From Heligmosomoides polygyrus polygyrus (lineage: Eukaryota; Nematoda; Chromadorea; Rhabditida; Heligmosomidae), in contig OX377204.1 in the NCBI GenBank assembly GCA_947396885.1, forward strand, positions 46,363,139-46,427,138: DNA of 64,000 nt, written 5' to 3'. Positions 15,650 to 24,502 of the stretch are shown piece after piece. The position numbers and the translations under genes were made by a program. Numbering within the stretch: the stretch's first letter is position 1; each line of letters starts with the position of its first letter. The notes under the pieces were generated by a model that saw only the letters and a list, made by a program, of their open reading frames with translations, was not told where the DNA came from and searched no databases.

Positions 15650-17190
15650 CTCTATAAAATTTCAATTGTTAATTACCCTGGACGACCTAAGTGCTTTCCC
15701 TACAAAATTTTTGAAGCGCTCTTCGAATCGGTGACGGAATGGCAACCGAATGACCTGATCAATGCACGGTGAAAAAATCATGATTTCCTAGATGGAACAG
15801 GTTGAATCGACCTCTGGTAGATTTTGCAGCAACGTCGTCGGAGCATAAAATTGAGCGTTCACAAAAAGGTTCATATCTAGGTAACTTCATAACTCAGTTT
15901 TTCGAATTTTGAAGATTTCGCTAGCTTTCCAAAAATTAGAAGAAAATCGCTTTTCCACTGTGTGAGAGCCATTTTCTAAAAAAGAGGTCTTCATATGCGG
16001 CGGGCACTTCAATGTTTGAGCGAAAAAAATTGAAGTGACTTCACAAAAATGCTCAAAATTCGGTAAGTTTATCGAGGTTCCAAAATCCCGCTAGCTTATC
16101 ACAAACTAGAAGGAAACTTTCTTGCTATGTACGCATCGATTTCCAAAAAAGGGGCCTTCATGCGCGGCGGGAGGGGTCAATGTCTGGTTCATTTTGCGAA
16201 AATACGTTTCCAAAATCGAACCTCCTGCCGCGCAAGAAGACCATTTCATAAAGCGCTTTTGTAAACCTAAAAAAGCGCATTTCATCCACTTTTCGAAAAG
16301 CTGGCGGAATTTTGTATTTCGAAAAATAGTCAGGTTATGAAGATTTTTGTGAAAACACTCCATTGACGCCGGTGAAGGGTCGATCCGAGGTTCAGTTCAC
16401 GACGTCACAAAATTGATCATAACTCGGCTTATTTTCCGAAGATCAAAAATTTTGCGTTCGTCAAAAAGTAGAGCAAGTATGCTTTCTAATCATATAAGAA
16501 CCGATTCCCAAGAAAGGGGTCTTAATGCGCGGTAGGGGGTTCGATTTTCGGCACGTATTTTCCCAAAATGGAGCAGAAATTGAGCCCCTCTTGCCGCGCA
16601 CGAAGGCCCTTTTTTGGAAATTGACGCAACATAGGGAGAAAGCGCTTTTATTCTAGTTTTTGAAAAGTTAGCGCAATTTTTAAAATTCAAAAAACTTATC
16701 GAGTTATGAACCTTTTTGTGAACATTCAATTTTATGCTCGGATGACGTTGGTGCAAAGTCGACCAGAGGTCGAATCAACCTGTTCGATCCAGAAAATCAT
16801 GATTTTTTCACTGTGCATTGATCAAGACTAGGATGTTTTTGTGGCAGAACCTTATCCGTATGGGTGGTCTGCTTTGGCTAAAAAATAATTGTTTCATGAA
16901 CGAGAATTTTGTATGCGATCATATCGTTATTGCAGCTCGTCATCGCTGCCGAGAAGCTTGTTTTTTTTTTGCTGGACGATACATAAAATTTGTATTTTTA
17001 TAGGCTTCATTTTCATCAGTTATGATGTTTCCTTAGGATGGGAGAACATTATTTCCATGGGAATTCCATCGTCCATCATTCGTTTGCCGCTCCGTAATCG
17101 ATTCGATGAGCGCTTCAAAAAATTTTTTTACAAGGAAAGCACTTAAGCCGTCGTCAGAAACTAACACTGAAATTATTAAATATATTTTAT
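15650..17190. mobile_element. Nested foldback element 1
   Basis: Outer arms 15650-15757 and 17075-17190 are inverted copies (shared CTTAAGTGCTTTCC and GAAGCGCTCWTCGAATCG). Inside, a second foldback at 15757-16826 begins TGATCAATGCACGGTGAAAA and ends with its complement. Within that, at least two ~100-nt hairpins (about 16137-16240 and 16514-16620) pair CTTCATGCGCGGCGGGAGG-like with CCTCCTGCCGCGCAAGAAG-like sequence. No transposase was found. The frame 15560-15772 reads into the arm and I do not treat it as a gene. Confidence 0.7.
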
Positions 17191-17195
17191 TCAAG

Positions 17196-17245
17196 TGCTA
17201 CGACACGCCTAACGGCGTGTCTCGCACTTGCCCGCTTCGCGGGGT
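17196..17245. repeat. Short palindromic repeat, inverted copy at 8636-8690
   Basis: ACGACACGCCTAACGGCGTG followed by CTCGCACTTGCCCGCTTCGCG is the complement of CGCGAAGCGTGCAAGTGCGA and GACACGCCATTAGGCGTGTC near 8637. The inner part is a perfect hairpin of about 9 bp around TAACG. Function unknown. Confidence 0.55.
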
Positions 17246-17479
17246 TATAAGTTTAAACCTTGTTCTCAGAAAGTGCTCTCGCACAAAAAGTACGTGTGAT
17301 CTTCAAAACAATTTTGTTAACAGAACAACAAAAAGACAGCATTTACTGAAGCATCTCGGTGAATACTACGTTTGGTATCGACTTGAGTCCTGGTGTTAAT
17401 CAAGTTTTCAGATGGGACTTCTGTCGAACTCGCGAGCACGCCACGTACAGTTGGCCATGAGAAAATACTGGACTGGGGA

Positions 17480-18075
17480 GATATACGCAGAGGCGTACAT
17501 AGCGCGGGTAAACTTTTTCGTTCAACATGGGGTAATGCTCAGTTCTGCATGCGGCCGGTCGTCGTACGACGACGATGTGACCTCTGCTTCCTTTCTTTTC
17601 GATCTTCTGACTCCAGAAGGTTGTGGTGCGACGACGGGAACCCGTCATCTGGATTCAGGGACTCAGAAACGCGCGCAGACGCCGTTGTGTGAAGCAGGAG
17701 GAGGCTGCGCTTCCTCTGCTGCAGCAGCACCTCATGTTCAATTCGGAAAGCGATCCCTCGTCGTAGGACGACGGTGTCTCCTCTTCTGAATCCAGACGGT
17801 TGTGATGCGACGAAGGAAAACCGTCTTCTGGATTCAGGCAGTCTAGAAACGCGCGCAGACGCCGTTGTGTCAAGCAGGAGGAGGATGCGCTTCCTCTGAT
17901 ACAACAATATCCCATGTTGAACGGCAGATGTTGCCCGCGCGAGGTATGCAGAGGCGTCGCAAGGGGTTCCGTGAGATTTCACGTGGTTCCACGAGGCGTA
18001 TCTCAGCCAGGCTTCCAACCTGAGTGGGATACGCCTCATCATCTAGAGGGCAGGGAGCTAACTCAATTCTATAGT
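17480..18075. repeat. Inverted relative of the 7.0-8.1 kb tandem array
   Basis: Carries complements of the array blocks: CGCTTCCTCTGCTGCAGCAG near 17709, CGCGCGCAGACGCCGTTGTGT near 17670 and 17850, and the flanks GCGCGAGGTATGCAGAGGCG (17937) and GAGGGCAGGGAGCTAACTC to TATAGTGGTAGATA (18045-18086). About two units remain. Confidence 0.7.
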
Positions 18076-18459
18076 GGTAGATAATACAATCTCAGAGCAC
18101 AATTTCAGATGCAGACGTCGCTCCTTCTGGTAGAAAAATTTGCTGTGTCCATGACGTCCCGAAAAATACTGCAGAAATTGAACAGCGATGATTGGAAGAC
18201 TGCTACCAGAAAATCTTTACTTTGAACTGTCGAAAAATAGCATTCAAAAGTTTAGAGAATTTTATTGTGTTATTAAGGCATGTATTGCCCAGTGACCTGT
18301 TCTCATTGTTCTCTTCAGTGTAGAAACCGCTCCTGAAAAGAAGAACTTATTAAAGGGTTCAAAATGCACATAAAGCCTTGAAGAAATCAAGAAATACAAG
18401 GAATAAAACGGTGGAAGAGAGGGGGGGTTGTAGATTTTCAGCAGAAATCGAACCAACAC

Positions 18460-18800
18460 TTGGCCCTGCACCCACGTCGTGTTGCGAGCGTGAGTAGACG
18501 CGTCACCGACGTCCTAAGACAAGCGTCCGGGTTGAGAAGACGTGGCACCGATGCCGCGCAATGCGTGTCTAGGTTTAAAAGAGGTGCAACTGAAGTCATG
18601 CGAGAGGTGTCTGGATTCAGATGACGTGTCACTGATGTCGTGCAAACGACGTTCGGGTTGTGAAGACGTGTCATCGATGTGGCGCAAAGGACGTTCAGGT
18701 TGAGAAGACATGTCACCGATATCGCGCAAGGAGTATCTTGGTCAAGAAGGTTGTCTTGTAGCCTGGATTCCGAAGAGGTGTCACCTATCTGCAAGGGGTG
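18460..18800. repeat. Minisatellite, reverse complement of 14.6-15.1 kb
   Basis: About six units of ~57 bp of the type GGTTGAGAAGACGTGTCACCGATG, the complement of the units at 14636-15060. The repeating open frames on the minus strand are satellite translations. Confidence 0.7.
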
Positions 18801-18823
18801 TCCGCATTCCGAACACGTGTAAG

Positions 18824-18957
18824 GCCTGGTTTACACTCACGCCGCCACGCGGCGCGGCGTGATGTTCGCCATAGATATCGATTTTTCGCGCCGCTCGCTC
18901 GATATCTATTCCGACTATGGTGCCGCGCCGCGCAGCGGCGCAACTCTAAACCAGGGC
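18824..18957. mobile_element. Small MITE with CCTGGTTTA inverted ends
   Basis: GCCTGGTTTACACTCACGCC at the left and AACTCTAAACCAGGGC at the right are inverted. The GC-rich arms (ACGCGGCGCGGCG / CCGCGCCGCGCAGCG) and ATAGATATCGA / TCGATATCTAT complete a foldback of 134 bp. Non-coding. Similarly built GC-rich sequence lies at 58890-59120. Confidence 0.65.
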
Positions 18958-18959
18958 TA

Positions 18960-19275
18960 ATGGGAGACCATTGAAGGGGAGACCAGTGAAGAGAGGACCA
19001 GTAAAATTGAAGTGACTTCACAAAAATGCTCAAAATTCGGTAAGTTTATCGAGGTAGGAACAGTGAAGGGGTACCAGTTAAGGGGAGTTTAGTGAGGGAG
19101 GGGACCGATAAAGGGGGGGGGAGGGGAGAAGGTCCAGTGAAGTGGAAGCCAGTAAGGGGGTGAGGCAGTGAAAGGGGGATCAGTAAAGCCGAACAAGTAA
19201 AGGGAATACCAGTAAAGGTGGGAGCAGTAATGGGGACTAGTGAAGGGGGGGGGGTCCAGTAAGGTTGGATCAGTG
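18960..19275. repeat. GACCAGTGAAGGGG satellite with embedded foldback fragment
   Basis: Purine-rich units GACCAGTGAAGGGG, complement of the 13630-14635 satellite. A 53-bp piece at 19003-19055 is not satellite: it matches foldback element 1 (16026-16078) exactly. Confidence 0.75.
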
Positions 19276-19289
19276 TTTTTCTTAGTATC

Positions 19290-19445
19290 GTCCAATGTGC
19301 ATCGGGCTTCGGAAAACGTGCTACAGAGGTCGTACCACGTGTGTCATGGTGCAGAAGACGTGTCACAGACATCGTGGCAACGTCGTTGCACTTACGTCGG
19401 TACGTCGGGACTCAGCGAATGTGTCACAGACGTTATGCAACATGG
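19290..19445. repeat. Minisatellite, complement of 13440-13605
   Basis: Units of the type GCAGAAGACGTGTCACAGACATCGT, reverse complement of the minisatellite beside the other satellite block. It closes the mirrored arrangement. Confidence 0.6.
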
Positions 19446-19449
19446 GTCC

Positions 19450-20195
19450 GGAAAAGGCTCAAGCGTGGGGTGCGAGAATCGGAGGGGGGTCGTACTTGGG
19501 GGACGGGCGGAAGGTACACCCGCCCCTGCTGGTGGGCGTGCGGTCTTTCTCTCATGCCCTTGCTCACCCACCCCCAACCCCCTAGGCTTCATCAAGAGTC
19601 TAACTGTAGCCTTACGAAACCTTTGACACGCAAAACAAAAGTTTCCGGTACGCAGAACAGCGGTGTACCTCCTGACGCCACGCCCACGCCCCCCAGCAGG
19701 GGGAGGGTGTATCTCCTGTCGCGCTGGCGTCGTACTTTGATTCAAGATGGAGAAGGGGTCGTACTTCGATTTGGCTCCTAAAACAAAATTCCTCGGAGGG
19801 ATTGTTCTTTTGCAAGTGTTGTAAGCAGAAGTTTGTAATTAATAAATTTATTATAATTATTATTCAATTAATCAATTTTTGACGCAAATAAATCAATTAA
19901 ATGAATACTTTTTTTGGCATGACAACAACATGCCAACACCAAGCACCGCTTCTTCTATGGAAAGCAGGCGTTATTTGAATTTGCACAGTTATTGCATTAG
20001 ATAATAAATTTTTTAAGCACTTTTCAAAACAACTGAAATGGAGCGATTGTTGTTCATTTTCGCAGTGACGGCTCGACACATTTTTTAGTTGAGAGATGTA
20101 ACCACTGAAGCTGAAAATGAATCTTGCTGAAATTTAACCTTCAATTTGCAGTTTTAATTTTAATTTTTTTTATTTAGCACTTCCTTAAGAAATCA
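19450..20195. other. No recognisable gene
   Basis: 19450-19800 is GC-rich with repeated GGGGTCGTACTT motifs (also seen as complement around 26200). Open frames on both strands overlap and have no recognisable domain. 19800-20195 is AT-rich with nothing identifiable. Confidence 0.35.
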
Positions 20196-20205
20196 AGTCT
20201 TTCCT

Positions 20206-21332
20206 AGGCGATCTACCTTGCAACAGGTGAGGTCATGCTCAAAATTTCTTTTTTTTTCAAAAATGAAGATTTTTTCTCCTGAACGGAACGATGAGCTGAA
20301 ATGTAGCTATACAAAAGCTCAATGCTTGTTTGATACATGATAAAAAGACAGCTCGTCTAGAGCTATCTTCGATATGATCGAAAAGTATGGATCTCTGGTC
20401 GATCGCTCGTCGATCTGTTTCGAAGTGCTAGACTTTTACATTGTTCAACCGATCGTAACTCGTTCAGTTTTGAGAGTTATGCAAATGCTGCTGACACTCA
20501 AAATAATAGAGAAAACTCTCTTTCTTATGAGCATAAAACCACCTTTAAAAAAGGCACCTTCATGCGGGGCAGGGAGGGTGCGATTTTTGCGGAAATACTT
20601 GCCAAAAATTGCAGCACCCGCGTCGCGCATAAAGATGCCTTTTTTGAAAAGCAGTTTTAGCATGTTTAGAAAGAGCATTTTCTCTAGTTTTTTGTATGCC
20701 GCCCGCATTTGCACATCTCTCAAAAGTAAGTGAATTATGATCGTTTAACTGCCTAAGAACTCTCCTTCCTGTGAGGTCGCAGGTTGCAGATACCCGCACT
20801 TAATCTATCACAACTCTCTTAATTTTAAGGGTTGTGCAAATGCGGATGGCAATTAGTAAACTAAAAGAATTTCCTATCTCATGGATACAAAGTCAAATTT
20901 TGAAGAAGACATCTTAGTGCGCGCGGTGCTGCGTTTTCTCTGCGATTTTTGGCAAAAATCACAGCCCCGCGCGCGCATGAAGATACCTTTTTTAAAAAGT
21001 GGATTTATGCGCACAAGAAAGAGAATTTCTTCTAGTATTTTGAGTGCAACCCGCATTTGTATAACTCTCAAACTGCACAAGTTACGATCTTGAACAAAGT
21101 GCATGTATAGCACCTTCCAATCACATGGACGAGCAATCGACCAGTGATCCATCCTTTTTGATCATACCGAAAATAGCTCCAGATAAACTGCGCCTTTTAT
21201 TATGTATCAATCGAGGATTGTGCTTATGTACATGTCATGTCTAAACATTGTTCCGTTCAGGCAGAAAATGTTTATTTTTGAAAAAAAGGAAATTTTGTGC
21301 ATGACCTCACCTCATCGCGAGGAAGATCGCTT
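20206..21332. mobile_element. Nested foldback element 2
   Basis: Outer arms: CAGGTGAGGTCATGC near 20224 faces GCATGACCTCACCTC at 21298. Further pairs include GATCGCTCGTCGAT with the GACGAGCAATCGACC region and CGATCGTAACTCG with AAGTTACGATCTTG. Inside are two hairpins of 90-100 nt (20549-20650 and 20906-21000), each flanked by T-runs and carrying GGCACCTTCATGCGGGGCAG-like arms closely related to those of foldback element 1. Short open frames are arm translations. Confidence 0.7.
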
Positions 21333-21787
21333 TGGAAAGGGTCGATTTTGGACATAAAGTAAAAATTATCGTTTCAATACTTCTCTGTCACGCAGGTTTG
21401 ATATGATCGAACGTTTACTTCGGCCTGACGTTTCGACAATTTCGTCGTTTTCGAAGGCCTGAAGGAAGTTCGAAGCCTAAGATCAGGAGCTCATCTCGGC
21501 AAAGACTTAGGCTTCCAACTCAGCCAGTTTCAACGAATTCCTAGGAGCGCCAAGGTGAATCTTACTGAAGCAAACCGAACCCACCGTTCTTCTACCAGTA
21601 CTGAGTGAAAGCTCAGTTATTGGACCACCATAGAGCAAATGAGGCCTACCAAGTATAAATCTGCAGCGATGTTGAGCTACAGAAGTACTTGGTCTTAGTG
21701 CCATATCCCACACAACGGAATGAACGGCAAAAAGTCACTTGTGATCGAAATGCACTCGTTTCAGTTGTTCATCATTGGGTTTCGTTC

Positions 21788-22268
21788 TCAAATCCAAAAA
21801 GCCGCTAGAGTCTTTCTGGCTCCAATCTCACTTTCACATATCAACACAGTGCAATTTATACTAAAATCGTTTCCACGGTGGGCGTCCTCTCGGTGTTTAC
21901 CGAGTGGGGTTAGTAAGCTCCGCTTCTGCTTTCCAGCTAGATGTTCCCTGATGCGAACGCTTAGTGCCCTCCCTGTTTCACCTATGTATAGCTCGCCACA
22001 GGTTAAACACTGAAGTTGGTGAACAACGCCCTTCTGCGCACAGTCCCCACTCTTTCCATACAGGCAAACCACGCAGTCTCTCATTATGCATGAGCGATCG
22101 TAAAGCGTATTGCGAACTAGGAGCCGTTTTATATTGCTTCCTGGTATGTTAACCAGCACAACTTCATCGTCCAAGTTTGCTCGCACTGGGCAGAGACGTA
22201 TAGCTGCCGTGATTTCGTCAGAAATGAAGCGCAGTTGGAGACATACTTCGTTTCCCCGCGCATTTTCA
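21788..22268 (-). CDS. GIY-YIG endonuclease domain of the Penelope-like element (C-terminal part)
   Basis: A cysteine pair (CVVC ... CLTC) precedes CGELYIGETGRALSVRIREH, the GIY-YIG core with its conserved Arg, as in Penelope-type endonucleases that nick target DNA. The frame is continuous with the reverse transcriptase if the insertion and one CCAGG copy are disregarded: the reverse transcriptase ends ...GYRPG and this part continues ENARGNEV. The ATG upstream belongs to the inserted element. Confidence 0.88.
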
Positions 22269-22273
22269 CCAGG

Positions 22274-23322
22274 GACCGGATTCATGAACGATTTACCGGC
22301 GGGTAAGTGCAAGATTTACCCCCAGCCCCCACTTACGCGCGATTCATGAACGCGCGGCGGGGAAAATCGGGGGTAAGTGAAGAGGTAAACGATACGTGTC
22401 GGCATGTCGGATTACATGTGAACTGGTCCCGGAAAATTCCGTCACGCGCGAGCGGCGAGAGTCAGATGAGCAGAGTGAGCTTCTTGAGCCGCCGTCGCAG
22501 AGGAGAGCACAGATTGGGCTAGGGAAGGGACTACGGATTGTGGCGAGCACGGAGGCGTGGAGTGCGCGAGACGACACGACGAAAAACCGCGCGCCGCCTC
22601 AGCACCATGCCAAGCGGACCAGTTCTCCGGCAACGTGGTCCGCCAGCCGCATAATCAATGCTCGATAGGGGACGCCTAGTTGCCATCGCCTGTGCCGTCT
22701 TTCGCCGGACCGATGGTGAAATGTTTGACCTTTTCTTTTTCTCTATTAGTCTTGAATTCTATGGTTTTTTGGGCTCTGTGGACCATGGCGGCCCGCAATG
22801 CCACCTACTGTTATGTGGTTTGCTCCTTTTAGTGGCATTGTGGGTCGGCTTGGGCCACCATAAGCCCGGCTCACCACGCAAATCGTAAATTGCGATTTGC
22901 GTGGGTGGACTATGCCCGTACGCCACCTTAGCCTCCCTTGGCATATGTTGTCTATGGGGCTACTGTGGTGGATGGCACCCATTATTAGCCATGTAGGACC
23001 ATATTTACAATAGCATCCCTACTGCCTAATATGCTACTACTTTCCACCCCTTCCCCCCCCCCCCATCCTTCCCCTTACCTCACATTTCACATTTCATTTC
23101 CCCTAACTACGATGCTGCCAGTGTCGGTGGCAGCGACTTCCCAGTAGCAAATGTGACTGCTTGGTTTCGCTGCTAGCTGATGAAATTGGCCGCTGAGCAA
23201 AACCCTCGCCTTGGCCGTCATGAATCAGAAGAGAGAGGTAAGTTCAGGGAAAGTGGCGGGTAAATGGTTATCGAGGTAAGTGGGGGTAGAATTTACCTCC
23301 GGTCGCGTTCATGAATCCGGGC
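22274..23322. mobile_element. 1.05-kb TIR element inserted in the Penelope-like ORF
   Basis: Starts GACCGGATTCATGAACG and ends CGTTCATGAATCCGGGC: inverted ends with one mismatch. It is flanked by CCAGG on both sides (22269-22273 and 23323-23327), a probable 5-bp target duplication. The interior has a second inverted pair (GGTAAGTGCAAGATTTACCC / GGTAAGTGGGGGTAGAATTT region), the repeat shared with 12045-12290, and an AAATCGTAAATTGCGATTT hairpin near 22879-22897. No transposase. Its ends match the GGGCCGGATTCATC MITE family. Confidence 0.85.
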
Positions 23323-23327
23323 CCAGG

Positions 23328-24395
23328 TCTGTATCCCATCCGGCCACTTCGTTGTCTTGGTTCGTACCCATTGAGATGCGCAATATTGGAGGCCAGCAAG
23401 CGCGACTCCTCTCGCTCCTTATGTCCGGTGCACACACCCACTGCCGTTCTGTACATGTTACGGAGCACAGCATGTTTGACTGCAAGAGGATAAGCGGATT
23501 TTGCATGGACTATGATGTTCTTGGAGCTGCCTTTACGATACCATTTCACATTAAAAACGCCGTTTGATACCCTAACCTGAGTGTTCAGATAAGGAAGCCA
23601 GCCTTCACGCGGAGTTTCTCGGGTGAACTTTATGTACTGAGATTGTGCATTGAGGATGTTGAACAACTCATCCATTTCGGACTGAGTTGTCGTTATTATA
23701 CAACAGTCATCAATATATCGACAGTACATTATGGGATGACGCTCCAGTACTGGTTGTTGAATTCTGCTCACAAAGCAGATGGCCAGGGTTGGAGCTAAAC
23801 GCTGTCCCATTGCAAGTCCTCTACGCTGCGAGAAATATTTCCCGGACCACTTGAACACATTGCACTTCAAGCATTCTTCTACCAGCATCATTATGTGTGA
23901 TTTGCTCCAACCAAACGTAGTAATTCGTCCTTCATGCTCATCTAGCATCTCTGAAAGTGCTTGTAGAGCAGCGTTGTTATCTACGTTGGTATACAACGCA
24001 GTGACGTCAAATGATTCAATCACACAATTTTGCTGAAGAATGCTAGATCTTAAGCGATCCAGAAACTGTTCCGTGTTTATCAGATGTGATGGTGTGAAGC
24101 TGAGAAGCCGACCGACAATTTTGTTAAGGAACCAGGAGATTCGGTCGGTCGGTCCGTCAACGCAGCTTATGATGGGCCGGATTTTGTATGCGTTTGCATT
24201 CAAAGAGTTTCTGTATTCTTCAGACAATTTATGCGTTTTGTCCAGATGATAGAAAACAGGGTAAGTAGGCGTGTCCAGCTTCCGCCTTTGGATAAATCGC
24301 TTATCTAGGCCAGCCGACTCACCCACAGACTTCCAAACAGAGTTTAACCTGTGGAATTGCGAACGAAAATGTCTCTCTGATGACTCGTAATCCAA
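23328..24395 (-). CDS. Penelope-like reverse transcriptase (N-terminal part of split ORF)
   Basis: About 355 codons remain open. Motifs in order: YHLDKTHK and IRPIISCVDGPTDRISWFLN (early RT motifs), SFDVTALYTNV (motif A, catalytic Asp), GLAMGQRLAPTLA (motif B), YCRYIDDC (motif C, the YxDD-type catalytic box). It copies RNA into DNA for retrotransposition in the nucleus. No internal stops, so the copy was probably intact until the insertion at 23323. The ATG used is the first in frame. The true N-terminus may lie further upstream, where the sequence is replaced by an inverted tail and a foldback. Confidence 0.9.
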
Positions 24396-24502
24396 CAGTG
24401 AATAACCGAAGTGAGTGCATTTCGATCACCAGTGAGTTTTTGCCGTTTATCCCGCTGTGCGAACTCTGAGACCGTGCAATCTATACACTCTATACACACA
24501 CA

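Larger units (their letters stand above)
21425..24470 (-). mobile_element. Penelope-like retroelement, interrupted by an insertion
   Basis: The minus strand encodes, in order, a reverse transcriptase (24395 down to 23328) and a GIY-YIG endonuclease (22268 down to about 21718), the domain order of endonuclease-bearing Penelope-like elements. Its 3' region reaches a GTCGAAACGTCAGGCC motif near 21433-21450. A short stretch upstream of the reverse transcriptase (24401-24470) is an inverted copy of the element's own tail (compare 21700-21790). The 1049-bp insertion 22274-23322 splits the single frame. Confidence 0.9.
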
